A stretch of DNA of 64,000 bases, from positions 1,215,899 through 1,279,898 of the forward strand of contig NZ_AJYZ02000019.1 in NCBI RefSeq assembly GCF_000272045.2, given 5' to 3'. Made by a program: the position numbers and the translations under genes. The DNA comes from Vibrio crassostreae 9ZC13. Its GTDB lineage: Bacteria; Pseudomonadota; Gammaproteobacteria; Enterobacterales; Vibrionaceae. Positions within the stretch are counted from its first letter, which is position 1. Every line of letters starts with the position of its first letter. This document shows positions 46,060 through 54,944 of this stretch, piece after piece. The notes beneath the pieces are model-generated. The model did no database searches, was not told where the DNA came from, and saw only the letters and a program-made list of their open reading frames with translations.

Positions 46060-47394
46060 ATGACAACGCAACGCAAAGCTTATCGCGCCAGCATTTTACA
46101 CAGCGTCGCCGACCCAAAAGATGTCGGTATCGATGAGTCTTACGACTATTTTGAAGACGGTGTTTTAGTGGTTGAGAACGGCCATGTCGTCGACCTAGGG
46201 CATGCCGACGAGGTATTAGCTCGCCAACCTAAAACACTCGAAGTAAAAGAATACAAAGACAAGCTGATCACCTCTGGCTTTATTGATACGCACATCCACT
46301 ACCCTCAAACAGGGATGATCGCGTCTTACGGTGAGCAGCTACTAGATTGGTTAGAGAACTACACCTTCCCAGAAGAAAAACGCTTTAAAAACCCAGTTTA
46401 CGCACACAAAGTGGCGAAGCTATTCCTAGACGAATTGGCAAGCAACGGTACCACCACTGCACTCGTGTTCGGTACCGTGCACAAAGAGTCGGTTAACGTG
46501 TTCTTTGAAGAAGCTGAGAAGCGCAACCTACGCATGATCGCAGGTAAGGTATTGATGGATCGCAATGCGCCTGATTACCTCACCGACACACCAGAATCTG
46601 GCTACGCAGACTCCAAGGAACTGATTGAGAAATGGCATAACCGCGGCCGTTTACTTTACGCGGTGACACCTCGTTTTGCGCCAACCAGCACACCAGAGCA
46701 ACTTGCCACTGTAGGTAAACTGCTAGAAGAATATCCAGACGTGTACATGCACACTCACCTTTCTGAAAACGAGAAAGAGATCGAGTGGGTGAAATCGCTG
46801 TTCCCAGAGCGCGACAGTTACCTAGATGTCTATGACCATTACGGGCTCCTTCACAAGCGTTCGGTATTCGCCCATGGTATTCACTTGTCTGACTGCGAAT
46901 GTAAGCGCCTTGCTGATACTGAATCTGCCATCGCCTTTTGCCCAACTTCGAACTTGTTCTTAGGCTCCGGTTTGTTCCGATTACCAGAGATGGAAGATCA
47001 CGGTATTCGTGTCGGCGTGGGTACTGATGTAGGCGCAGGCACCAGCTTCTCAATCCTGCAAACAATGAGTGAAGCGTACAAGATCATGCAGTTACAGCAT
47101 AAGAAGCTGCACCCAGCTAAGTCGCTGTTCTTGGCAACACTAGGCGGCGCACGTTCGCTGCATTTAGAAGACAAGATTGGTAACTTGGAAGTAGGAAAAG
47201 AAGCCGATTTCGTGGTGTTGGACTTACACGCCACACAATTGATGCGCTTTAGAATGGGACAAGCGACCAAGCTTGAAGAGAAGCTATTTGTATTGATGAG
47301 CCTGGGTGACGACAGAACCGTCAGCGAGACTTACATCTACGGCGAGAAAGCCTACGATGTGAATTTCAAAGATTATCAAAAGCTCGTTAGCTAG
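46060..47394 (+). CDS. guaD: Guanine deaminase
   Basis: A 444-residue amidohydrolase that deaminates guanine to xanthine, feeding XdhAB. Zinc ligands and active-site residues lie in FIDTHIHYPQTG, HTHLSENEKEI, HGIHLSDCE and GVGTDVGAGTS. No signal peptide, cytoplasmic. Last clear enzyme of the xdhABC-guaD run; a terminator follows. Confidence 0.95.
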   Translation: MTTQRKAYRASILHSVADPKDVGIDESYDYFEDGVLVVENGHVVDLGHADEVLARQPKTLEVKEYKDKLITSGFIDTHIHYPQTGMIASYGEQLLDWLENYTFPEEKRFKNPVYAHKVAKLFLDELASNGTTTALVFGTVHKESVNVFFEEAEKRNLRMIAGKVLMDRNAPDYLTDTPESGYADSKELIEKWHNRGRLLYAVTPRFAPTSTPEQLATVGKLLEEYPDVYMHTHLSENEKEIEWVKSLFPERDSYLDVYDHYGLLHKRSVFAHGIHLSDCECKRLADTESAIAFCPTSNLFLGSGLFRLPEMEDHGIRVGVGTDVGAGTSFSILQTMSEAYKIMQLQHKKLHPAKSLFLATLGGARSLHLEDKIGNLEVGKEADFVVLDLHATQLMRFRMGQATKLEEKLFVLMSLGDDRTVSETYIYGEKAYDVNFKDYQKLVS

Positions 47395-47471
47395 ACTGAA
47401 AACCGAGTAACAATCGCTAGACAGCAACAGCCGTCGTTCATTAAAAATCCGTCCAGATTTATCTAGCCTTG

Positions 47472-47505
47472 AAAGACCAGTTGCTGATGCCACTGGTCTT
47501 TTTTG
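47472..47505 (+). terminator. Terminator after guaD
   Basis: AAAGACCAGT (47472-47481) pairs with ACTGGTCTTT (47492-47501), followed by T. It closes the xdhABC-guaD operon. Confidence 0.9.
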
Positions 47506-47681
47506 TGCTTCATTCAAAGAAATATAAATTAACCGTTCACAAACAACGATCTTCGGTGACGCCAAGTCATTATATTGATAGGTTAATGTTTATACATATC
47601 GACTTCATACTTCACTTTAGCGTCTCTCTAAAACATTCGTTTCTCAGCTAAATGGAAGCACTCAATCTAGAAAGGAATTCT

Positions 47682-48563
47682 ATGTTCGAACAGGTCGTCA
47701 GCATTCTGTTTCCCGTTTTTGCTTTAGCCAGTGCTGGCTTTGCGGTCGGCCGTTGGCTCAAACCCGATTTCAAACCGATCAATCGTATCAACATGGATGT
47801 TTGTATTCCTGCTTTGGTGTTTGCATCCCTGACCACCATGCCCCTCGACACCGAGCAACTGCCACTGATCTCTGCCTCTTTGGTGGCAGTGCTAGTGCCA
47901 GCACTGTTGATGATTCCGATCTGTAAACTGTTTAAGCTCAACTTCAAAGCTTGGGCGCCACCACATATGTTCCGCAACAGTGGCAACCTCGCGATTCCCC
48001 TATTCACGTATACCTTTGGTGAGAGTGCATTAGCCCCTGCGGTATTGCTGTTTGTGGTATCGGCATGCGTGCACATTAGTGTCGGTTTAGCGCTATTGAG
48101 TGAAGGTAATCCGCTCAAACAGATCCTCAAGATGCCGATATTCTTAGCCGCCGCATTAGCGATGACGTTGAACCTATCTGGCATTGCGGTTTGGAATCCA
48201 ATCTACGAAGCCACTTCACTGCTTGGACAAGCTGCTGTCCCAATTATGCTGCTGTCGCTGGGTTCGCAAATGGTCAACTTGAGGCTAAGTGGATTAAAGG
48301 TAGGCTTATTGTGCACGGCTCAATCGCTGTTTACTGGCGCCATCGCCTTTACCATCATCTACTTCTTTATCCCGCTGCCTACGCTGCACCTACAAATGAT
48401 GGTGCTGTTCACCATGTTGCCACCCGCCGTGATGAACTACCTGTTTGCAGAAAGGTTCAATGTCGAGCCGCCTAAAGTCGCGTCCATGGTGTTGTTCGGC
48501 AACTTCCTAAGTGTGGTTACCTTGCCTATCTTGCTGTCATTCGCGCTGTCTATGTCATCTTAA
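47682..48563 (+). CDS. AEC-family (auxin efflux carrier-like) transporter
   Basis: A 293-residue transporter with about ten helices in two inverted halves. It has ASAGFAVGRWL and NMDVCIPALVFASL near the N-terminus, FRNSGNLAIPLF (the family NxGN-like element) and LPPAVMNYLFAERF near the end. Bacterial members move dicarboxylates or other organic acids. It begins 287 bp after guaD and after a terminator, so a purine role is positional inference only. ATG 47682 has AAAGGAA upstream. Confidence 0.82.
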   Translation: MFEQVVSILFPVFALASAGFAVGRWLKPDFKPINRINMDVCIPALVFASLTTMPLDTEQLPLISASLVAVLVPALLMIPICKLFKLNFKAWAPPHMFRNSGNLAIPLFTYTFGESALAPAVLLFVVSACVHISVGLALLSEGNPLKQILKMPIFLAAALAMTLNLSGIAVWNPIYEATSLLGQAAVPIMLLSLGSQMVNLRLSGLKVGLLCTAQSLFTGAIAFTIIYFFIPLPTLHLQMMVLFTMLPPAVMNYLFAERFNVEPPKVASMVLFGNFLSVVTLPILLSFALSMSS

Positions 48564-48613
48564 AGAACCGCGAACCTTCAGGTTTACGACCTTTAAAACT
48601 TAGCCAATCAATA

Positions 48614-48652
48614 AAAAGGGAACGCAACTTAGCAAAGTTGACGCTCCCTTTT
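48614..48652. terminator. Terminator between the AEC transporter and CMD genes
   Basis: AAAAGGGA (48614-48621) pairs with TCCCTTTT (48645-48652), and an inner CAACTT/AAGTTG extends the stem. It serves both convergent genes. Confidence 0.8.
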
Positions 48653-48674
48653 CAGACTATATTTTCTATTTATC

Positions 48675-49055
48675 TCAAGCTGTGCCTCTCTCCGCAAGCA
48701 CCTCTTTAAATGCGAACATGCCATTTAACGCCGCTGGGAATCCCGCATACACCGACATCTGCAATATCACTTCTTTAATCTCTTCCTCGCTGCATCCAAC
48801 ATTGAGTGCCGCATTCAAATGCACCTTAAGCTGAGGGACACAATTACCGAGTGCGGTAAGGGCAGCGACGGTCGCGATCTCTCGTGATTTCAAATCCAAA
48901 CCGGGGCGTGAATAGATATCACCAAAAGGATACTCGATAGTATATTTTGCAAGATCAGGGCAGATGTCTTGCAGGCTTTCAATAACCTGTTGCCCTGCTT
49001 CTCCGTCGATATGATTAAGTCTTTCTAAGCCAATGTCGAAACGTGATTGATTCAT
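48675..49055 (-). CDS. Carboxymuconolactone decarboxylase (AhpD-like) family protein
   Basis: A 126-residue helical protein of the CMD family. The region SREIATVAALTALGNCVPQLKVHLNAALNVGCSEEEI is the diagnostic CMD segment; the Cys of GNCVP and the His of VHLNA sit where AhpD-type enzymes keep C-x-H residues, suggesting peroxide or thiol chemistry. ATG 49055 has AGGAA upstream. A promoter with the MerR-type 19-bp spacer precedes it, so the MerR gene just upstream probably controls it. Confidence 0.85.
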   Translation of the reverse strand: MNQSRFDIGLERLNHIDGEAGQQVIESLQDICPDLAKYTIEYPFGDIYSRPGLDLKSREIATVAALTALGNCVPQLKVHLNAALNVGCSEEEIKEVILQMSVYAGFPAALNGMFAFKEVLAERGTA

Positions 49056-49088
49056 GAGTTTGTTCCTGTATTTATAGTTCACAGGAAC

Positions 49089-49119
49089 ACCTTACAAGTT
49101 AGAGTCGACTCTAAGTCAA
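49089..49119 (-). promoter_or_regulatory. MerR-type promoter with 19-bp spacer and palindrome
   Basis: On the minus strand a -35 TTGACT (49114-49119) and a -10 TAAGGT (49089-49094) are separated by 19 bp, the over-long spacing typical of MerR-controlled promoters. The perfect 16-bp palindrome TTAGAGTCGACTCTAA (49099-49114) lies between them. The -35 element overlaps the merR stop codon. Confidence 0.75.
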
Positions 49120-49472
49120 CGGACTTTTCCATCTCGATACAAACTAATTTTTTGCTCTAGCGCAGCCAGATGCTTTTGCTGCTCTTCGATATGGGACCTC
49201 AAATTCTGTTGATGTTGTTCGAGCAACACTTGGCGCTGCGAAGTCGATTCTGGCCCTAATTCCCTTAGCTTTGCGTATTCTAAAATCTCATCCAGTGGCA
49301 TTGCGGTGTCTTTTAAGCGCTTCACGAACTCAATCCAGGTAACGTCTTTCGATGTATAGACTCGATGCCCGCTGCTGTTTCGCTGAACATTTTTCAACAA
49401 GCCGATTTTTTCATAGTAGCGAAGCGTGTGGGCTGACAAACCCACCAACCGAGAAAACTCACTCACATTCAT
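49116..49472 (-). CDS. MerR-family regulator
   Basis: A 118-residue MerR regulator. The winged HTH reads VSEFSRLVGLSAHTLRYYEKIGLL, and a long dimerisation coiled coil makes up the last 45 residues (QVLLEQHQQNLRSHIEEQQ). No cysteine cluster for metal binding is present. It resembles the NmlR/AdhR group, which answers aldehyde or nitrosative stress. It precedes the CMD gene on the same strand. AGGTGAAG lies before its start. Confidence 0.88.
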   Translation of the reverse strand: MNVSEFSRLVGLSAHTLRYYEKIGLLKNVQRNSSGHRVYTSKDVTWIEFVKRLKDTAMPLDEILEYAKLRELGPESTSQRQVLLEQHQQNLRSHIEEQQKHLAALEQKISLYRDGKVR

Positions 49473-49508
49473 TACTTCACCTTTTCTATCTGGGTATAGG
49501 AACTCAAA

Positions 49509-50162
49509 CTATACGCACTTATCTAATTTGAGCTCTGCGGTCACTTTCGTCAAACGCAACGCAATAGCGAAACAGACTAAGTAAGGACTCACATACCAGA
49601 AGAGGCTTTCTAATGGTTGCTTCACCTGCGCTTCTCTGGTTTTTATGTATTGGTTTTTCTGCATCTCATACTGACTCAGCATACCATCCACCCACACGGC
49701 ATCACTTTCCACCAGCGATACACTAGGCGCAGGAACTGTAAAATCCGATGCGTTGGGTAACAAGGTGAAATCAACGTCTTTGAACGTGATCGCCGTATTC
49801 AAATACCACAAACACGCTTCATGGTGCTGAGCGTGATTATCCAAAGATGGTTGACCTGTGCAGGTATCACTTCGCAGCTTATCCAAATAAAACTGCTGAA
49901 CCGACTCTAAAATCGCCACCGCTCTGGTTTGTTCTGTTTCAACCCAATCACCCGCTACTTTCGCACGAATCTCAGAGACTGCACCCAGCATCCCGATACC
50001 CGCTAGAAACGGCCATAAATAATCCATGAGCTTCCATTTGCGTCGGCTCAAGTTGAACCCACACCAAATAGGAAGATGAAAAAGTAGCGTTAGCCCAAGC
50101 GATAGCAAAACGAAATTCAAGGAGCTAGAGAGCATGAGTTCGCTATCAAAGAAGTTCTTCAT
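49509..50162 (-). CDS. Hypothetical membrane protein
   Basis: A 217-residue protein with likely helices near residues 10-32 (SSSLNFVLLSLGLTLLFHL), 45-65 and 190-210 (FWYVSPYLVCFAIALRL), separated by a soluble loop that holds several cysteines (DTCTGQ, HEACLW). No family recognised. It begins the block of minus-strand genes inserted between the two purine clusters. Confidence 0.6.
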   Translation of the reverse strand: MKNFFDSELMLSSSLNFVLLSLGLTLLFHLPIWCGFNLSRRKWKLMDYLWPFLAGIGMLGAVSEIRAKVAGDWVETEQTRAVAILESVQQFYLDKLRSDTCTGQPSLDNHAQHHEACLWYLNTAITFKDVDFTLLPNASDFTVPAPSVSLVESDAVWVDGMLSQYEMQKNQYIKTREAQVKQPLESLFWYVSPYLVCFAIALRLTKVTAELKLDKCV

Positions 50163-50294
50163 AATGAGAGGCTTGCCTGTATAACAAAGAGAAATTTGAT
50201 ACTAAATTCGATATTTGAAAAGAGTGTAAGAGGAAAGTAAAAACAGCACAAAAAGTTAGGATTTGGATGAATAATATCCAATCGAAACTTGTTG

Positions 50295-50768
50295 TTATTT
50301 CAAAGCCAACACATGCTCGATAAAAGCCGACTTCTTTTCACGGTACTCTTCTTGCGACCAATCTTCACAAGACATTTTGAGGGTGTTGTATTGCTCCACT
50401 AATTCCGGATCCGCACGTAGCTTGTCACGAAACCTTAGAAAACATTCGAACTCAGAACCATTGGCAACTACTTGCAAGGCCACGTCATGTCCTGATGTAG
50501 ACTCCAACATGCACAGTTCCGGCGTTCTTAAGGTATCGAGTTTCTCATTGAAGCCGAGTGTTGTGAGTTGTTCAATGGCGTACTCAAGTTCACTCGATTC
50601 AATACCGACGAATATATCCAAGTCGCCTTTAGATACTGCAGATGGAATAGAAGATGCGCCTACGTGCTCAACTCTCGCATTAAGGATTAGCTTTTTGATG
50701 TCACGTTCGTATCGGACAAACAGCTCGTTGCAAGCCGCTTGGTATTGTTCCGCAGGGTAAAATTTCAT
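50295..50768 (-). CDS. GrpB family protein (UPF0157)
   Basis: A 157-residue protein of the GrpB/UPF0157 family, a nucleotidyltransferase-like fold. VEHVGASSIPSAVSKGDLDIFVG is the family signature, with the acidic pair in DLDIF. Function unknown. It lies among small hypothetical genes of the inserted block. Confidence 0.82.
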   Translation of the reverse strand: MKFYPAEQYQAACNELFVRYERDIKKLILNARVEHVGASSIPSAVSKGDLDIFVGIESSELEYAIEQLTTLGFNEKLDTLRTPELCMLESTSGHDVALQVVANGSEFECFLRFRDKLRADPELVEQYNTLKMSCEDWSQEEYREKKSAFIEHVLALK

Positions 50769-50784
50769 ATATCTTCACTCCGAA

Positions 50785-51024
50785 TCACAAACTATTGAAG
50801 ACACCAATTGCTAACAGAAGCAACACGATACTAATAGCTCCGATATAAGAGATTCTGGTTCGCTCTTTGTCGGTTGGAATCAATGGGGGAAAGCGCCCTA
50901 GTGTGAATACTTTACAGACTATCCAGCCAGCTCCGTAACCAATGAACTCAATCAAGATCGACTGAAACAGATACCTAAAGAATGAGCTCAATGCCCTAAA
51001 ATACGCGACTATCAAGTCTTCCAT
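50785..51024 (-). CDS. Small hypothetical membrane protein
   Basis: A 79-residue protein with two hydrophobic segments, about residues 17-38 and 58-76 (ISYIGAISIVLLLLAIGVF), and a short charged loop between them (PTDKERTR). No family recognised. It ends just upstream of the GrpB gene and may be transcribed with it. Confidence 0.5.
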   Translation of the reverse strand: MEDLIVAYFRALSSFFRYLFQSILIEFIGYGAGWIVCKVFTLGRFPPLIPTDKERTRISYIGAISIVLLLLAIGVFNSL

Positions 51025-51259
51025 TTTTTGTCCTAAGTAAAGTCAATTTGGACTAAAAATGCCATGGGTAGAGATTCATATCAAGAACCTTATACAGGAC
51101 TGCGCACGCAATGAATCAGTTTAAACGTAAGTACTTACTATCGACATGCAATGATTCACAGAGTCTTCTTTCTCACCAACAGGCGCAACATAGTGAATTG
51201 CAGCTTCGGCATGTTAGACAGCTAACATCGAAGTGTTAGCTGTCACGCATCTGAATATA

Positions 51260-51532
51260 CTAGGCTTCAGTCTCGCCTTTTAAGTCCTTTAGAGACTGCA
51301 GGTTTTCATTAATTTTGAAGATAACTATCATCAATTCACACCAAATTCTCGCACCTATAGCGCCGCCTAATATCGTAAACGCACCAAGAATAAACTTCTC
51401 AAATGTTACGCCTCCATATCCTCCAAACATGGTTGCTAGTCCTGAAACTACAGCGATTAGCAACAACAACCAATATAGGCCAGTAACTAACTTAGGAGTT
51501 AACATTGAGTCGAACGAAAAAACTGATTTCAT
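51260..51532 (-). CDS. DUF4282 family membrane protein
   Basis: A 90-residue protein with two helices (LVTGLYWLLLLIAVVSGLATM and the FILGAFTILGGAIGARIWCE segment) and the C-terminal motif ELMIVIFKINENLQSLKDL that marks DUF4282 proteins. Function unknown. Last of the minus-strand block before the ureide operon. Confidence 0.8.
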   Translation of the reverse strand: MKSVFSFDSMLTPKLVTGLYWLLLLIAVVSGLATMFGGYGGVTFEKFILGAFTILGGAIGARIWCELMIVIFKINENLQSLKDLKGETEA

Positions 51533-51805
51533 TACTATATTTCCTTATTTTTTATGAAATTTATACTTGGGTATCTAACTAGTTCTTTGTGAATATTCGC
51601 AATCAAAAGCTTTGAATTTCAACAAGCTTTCCTTTCAGAACATACACATACCAAACATACAGCCTAAATTTCATGACCAACAACAATTTATATGCAACTA
51701 AATATGTCATGTAACGCAAATATCGAACTCACGTCGGTGGGTTCATAAAACTATTAAGGATGCATACTAATAAAGTTTCTAATATGCCTTTGTCCAAAAA
51801 CAACA

Positions 51806-51831
51806 AAAAGCCCCGGTTATAGGAACCGGGG
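51806..51831 (-). terminator. Terminator of the puuE-uraD-alc-allA-puuD operon
   Basis: CCCCGGTT (51811-51818) pairs with AACCGGGG (51824-51831). Read on the minus strand it is followed by CTTTTTGTTGTTTTT, a good terminator. Confidence 0.88.
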
Positions 51832-51845
51832 AAACAGGGTGGGAT

Positions 51846-51910
51846 GAGTTTGGCGCGTGCCCGTAAACCAAACTCTCCCCAAGCCTCACCTAAGACTCAT
51901 GCTCTTAGGT
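51846..51910 (-). other. Two further hairpins in the puuD 3' region
   Basis: GAGTTTGG (51846-51853) pairs with CCAAACTC (51868-51875), and ACCTAAGA (51888-51895) pairs with TCTTAGGT (51903-51910). Both lie between puuD and its terminator and could stabilise the message or form a 3'-derived small RNA. Confidence 0.45.
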
Positions 51911-51925
51911 AAAGGATTTACATCA

Positions 51926-53245
51926 TTATTGAAGCGTAGCGCCTTGCTCTACCCAAGTGCCGATGAGTGCGCGTTCTTCGTCGGTCATTTGAGTCATGTT
52001 ACCGAGCGGCATCACCTTGGTTGTTACGGTTTGAGCAACAATCCTTGGGACGTTGGCTTTAATCTCTTCAGGGGTATCAAACATCACACCGGCTGGCGCA
52101 GCAGCAAAAGCGGCGTGGCTCGGGGTTGATGAATGACACACAGAACAGCGCTCTTGAATGACTTTGTTAATGGTTTCAAAGCTTACACCTGCGCTAGCCG
52201 TTTGCATTGCGTGGTCTGCAGGTACAGCTTGAGAACTAGTCGTCGTTGACGCTGTGTCGTTTCCAGCAAGCTCTTCTGTCGCTGATTCAGTCGCGCTGAC
52301 TTGCACTTCTTGAACCACAGGTGCTTGCACAACCGGAGTCATCTGTTTTTTCGCGTAAGGTGAGGTCACAAACGCAAGCGTGATCATACCCAATGCCGCG
52401 ACTGGCACTGTCCATGCAAACTTCTGACTACCGTGACGGGTATTGAAGTAGTGGCGCACCAAGATACTGAAAATCGCTAGCCCAGCAAGGATCAGCCAGT
52501 TGTATTCCGAGCCATAAGTGCTTGGGAAGTGGTTACTGATCATGATGAACAGCACTGGCAGGGTCATGTAGTTGTTGTGACGAGAACGCAGTAGACCTTT
52601 CGCTGGCAATGCCGGATCCGGTTCGCGCTTCTCTTCAATCGCTTTCACCAAGTTACGTTGTGCAGGCATGATAACGCGGAATACGTTACCCACCATGATG
52701 GTACCAATGATTGCACCCACATGAATGTAAGCACCACGGCCACTGAACACTTGGGTTAGACCATAGGTCGCAGCGACGAGCAGCAAAAACAGCACAACGC
52801 CAAGCAACACGGGGGTTTTACCTAAAGGCGAGTCACACAGTAAGTCGTAGATAAACCAACCAGCAACGAATGAACCAATACCAATCGCGATTGCCGTTGT
52901 TGAATCAAGGCCAGAGCCCGGTGCAATCAGGTAGATTTCAGCGTTAAGGTAGTAAACCACACCCAGTAGACACACACCGGTGATCCACGTGAAGTAGGCT
53001 TCCCATTTGAACCAGTGCAGGTGCTCTGGCATCTCTGGTGGCGCAAGTTTGTACTTCTCTAGGTGATAAATACCACCGCCGTGAATTGCCCATAAGTCGC
53101 CTGAAAGGCCAGTTTTTGGGTTTACTCGGTTAAGGTTGTTCTCTAACCAAACAAAGTAAAATGATGCGCCTATCCATGCAACACCAACAATCATGTGAGC
53201 CCAGCGTATTGCTAAGTTCAACCATTCTGTAATATGCGGATCCAT
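51926..53245 (-). CDS. puuD: Membrane urate hydroxylase with C-terminal cytochrome c domain
   Basis: A 439-residue membrane enzyme that oxidises urate to 5-hydroxyisourate, replacing soluble uricase. The N-terminal 300 residues are the PuuD urate oxidase domain with about eight helices (ITEWLNLAIRWAHMIVGVAWIG, GDLWAIHGGGIYHLEKY). A c-type cytochrome domain follows, with the haem motif CSVCH and a Met in KVMPLGNM as likely axial ligand. Electrons therefore probably pass to the respiratory chain and not directly to oxygen as H2O2. ATG 53245 has AGGAG upstream. Last gene of the minus-strand ureide operon. Confidence 0.95.
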   Translation of the reverse strand: MDPHITEWLNLAIRWAHMIVGVAWIGASFYFVWLENNLNRVNPKTGLSGDLWAIHGGGIYHLEKYKLAPPEMPEHLHWFKWEAYFTWITGVCLLGVVYYLNAEIYLIAPGSGLDSTTAIAIGIGSFVAGWFIYDLLCDSPLGKTPVLLGVVLFLLLVAATYGLTQVFSGRGAYIHVGAIIGTIMVGNVFRVIMPAQRNLVKAIEEKREPDPALPAKGLLRSRHNNYMTLPVLFIMISNHFPSTYGSEYNWLILAGLAIFSILVRHYFNTRHGSQKFAWTVPVAALGMITLAFVTSPYAKKQMTPVVQAPVVQEVQVSATESATEELAGNDTASTTTSSQAVPADHAMQTASAGVSFETINKVIQERCSVCHSSTPSHAAFAAAPAGVMFDTPEEIKANVPRIVAQTVTTKVMPLGNMTQMTDEERALIGTWVEQGATLQ

Positions 53246-53259
53246 AATAAACTCCTGTA

Positions 53260-53820
53260 TCACAACGCTTTAGCTAAGCGTTGCTCTTCCTTGTTGTCTT
53301 CCGTTGGCATATCTTCCAAATGCAATGCCACTAGGTCGTTCTCAAAATAAACTTCATCACAGTTATGTCCTTCTCCGCCTCTATCGACGATCAAGAACTG
53401 GTCTTGATCGGTGAGGGCGAGCACTGGGTGATGCCACACCCCTTTGTGATAGTTCACTCCTTGACGACCGTTGCTCAAGAAAGCTCGGCTATTGGCTAAT
53501 GTTGGATCGTCGCCTTTTGGCGCAACAACAATTAAATAGGGTTGACCAAGTAATGGAATGAATGCCTGAGAGCCAAGTGGATGACGCTCTAACATTTTGA
53601 TGGTCAGTGGGTAGCTCAACGGTGTGGCTTGGAAGATGCTGATGATGGCTTCTCCATCTTGGTCTTGCACATCCGTTGTCGCTAGCTTGTGGTAGCGACG
53701 TGTTGATCCACTATTGATCATGAAGAAATCACTATTATCGGACTCGATAACATCGCCAAACTCTGCAAAAGCCTGCTTGGTTAACGGTTCGATAGATAAA
53801 CGACGTATTCCATTACTCAT
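53260..53820 (-). CDS. allA: Ureidoglycolate lyase
   Basis: A 186-residue cupin-like enzyme that splits ureidoglycolate into glyoxylate and urea, the last step of this ureide pathway. Family features are the N-terminal EPLTKQAFAEFGDVIE and VWHHPVLAL. ATG 53820 has AAGGA seven bases upstream; the ATG two codons earlier is too close to it. It lies 14 bp before puuD and 14 bp after alc. Urea is not further used by any gene seen here. Confidence 0.93.
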   Translation of the reverse strand: MSNGIRRLSIEPLTKQAFAEFGDVIESDNSDFFMINSGSTRRYHKLATTDVQDQDGEAIISIFQATPLSYPLTIKMLERHPLGSQAFIPLLGQPYLIVVAPKGDDPTLANSRAFLSNGRQGVNYHKGVWHHPVLALTDQDQFLIVDRGGEGHNCDEVYFENDLVALHLEDMPTEDNKEEQRLAKAL

Positions 53821-53834
53821 ACTCATTTCCTTAC

Positions 53835-54821
53835 CTATTTCGCTTTCGTACCAAACAGACGCAAACGGCTGATACCACCATCTGGGAATATGTTTGCACG
53901 TACGTGGGTAATCGCACCAAGGTCGTTTACCTCAGAAATGAATTCGTGAATCTCGTGCGCTTGCAGCTTTTGTGCAGGCAAGAGTTCACGCCAGAATAGG
54001 CTTTGTGTTTCCACTTGGTCGTCGGTGCCACCTTTCACGTAAGCCGCTTGGATTGAGCAGCTGTCTGGGTAGTTACCTTTGAAGTGTGCCGTATCCACAA
54101 CGATACGTTCGATGTTACCTGGGTGACCTAATGCCACGATAACCCAGTCGTTACCCGGTGTACGACGACGCGCTGTTTCCCAACCGTCCCCCATGTTTTC
54201 ACCGCGGCCTGGACCTAAGATGTTGGCTTTGTTGCCGTAGTGCTCGTCACTACATGCGAGAGCTCGGCCACCGTGTTCAACGGCTGCTAGGTCGACTTGT
54301 TGCTGAGAATCAATTGCGTCCCAATCCACGCTTGGTCGGCCATAAACACGTAAGCGTGCGACACCGCCGTCTGGGTAGATGTTCAAACGTAGGTGCGTAA
54401 ATACTTGGTCACTTTCGATTTCTTCAAGATGATGATGATCACCTTGTAGTGCCATTGAAGGCAGAATTTCTTGCCACTCTGTTGAGTCTGTTGGCTCACC
54501 TTGTGGTGAATAACACGCGTCAATTGATGCCGAAGGTGGGAAGTTACCTGTGAAGAATGAGGTATCAATATCAACGCCAGCAATGGTGCCAGCTAGACCA
54601 AGGCGAACGACACAGTAATCGTAACCTTCGCCGCGTTTACGTCTGCTTTCCCAACCGTCCATCCACTTGCCGTTGTCGTCATATAAGTCGTCTTTCCACT
54701 CTGGCGCTGCGTGGCTAAGTAGACGGCTTTTATCTGCGAAAAAATCGTCTGTTGCGAAGGTAGCTTTTGCGCCGAGTTTTTCGTCTGCAAGGTTTATGTA
54801 TTGTTCAAATGTTTGGGTCAT
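53835..54821 (-). CDS. alc: Allantoicase
   Basis: A 328-residue enzyme that converts allantoate to ureidoglycolate and urea. The fold is two repeated allantoicase domains: the motif [20 protein letters not shown] (about residues 55-74) recurs as [21 protein letters not shown] near residue 210, each followed by [11 protein letters not shown] or [11 protein letters not shown]. The duplication is the family hallmark. Co-transcribed with allA and puuD. Confidence 0.94.
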   Translation of the reverse strand: MTQTFEQYINLADEKLGAKATFATDDFFADKSRLLSHAAPEWKDDLYDDNGKWMDGWESRRKRGEGYDYCVVRLGLAGTIAGVDIDTSFFTGNFPPSASIDACYSPQGEPTDSTEWQEILPSMALQGDHHHLEEIESDQVFTHLRLNIYPDGGVARLRVYGRPSVDWDAIDSQQQVDLAAVEHGGRALACSDEHYGNKANILGPGRGENMGDGWETARRRTPGNDWVIVALGHPGNIERIVVDTAHFKGNYPDSCSIQAAYVKGGTDDQVETQSLFWRELLPAQKLQAHEIHEFISEVNDLGAITHVRANIFPDGGISRLRLFGTKAK

Positions 54822-54944
54822 GTCCGTGTAATCCTATCCAATTAATCAAGTAATAATAAAATGAGAACTCAGTGGCTTATTCGCTTATAAAGCGGGCTCT
54901 TAGCGCACTAAGACTGGGCTGAGATAGCTGTTAACTCCGTTAAC

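Larger units (their letters stand above)
51533..51925. other. Gap between the DUF4282 gene and puuD
   Basis: About 390 bp. The left half is AT-rich with nothing recognisable; the right part holds three consecutive hairpins downstream of puuD (separate entries). No coding frame is supported. Confidence 0.45.

Noticed and set aside
46580..47065. 161-residue minus-strand frame opposite guaD
   Set aside because: It overlaps the well-conserved deaminase core and has no recognisable motif.
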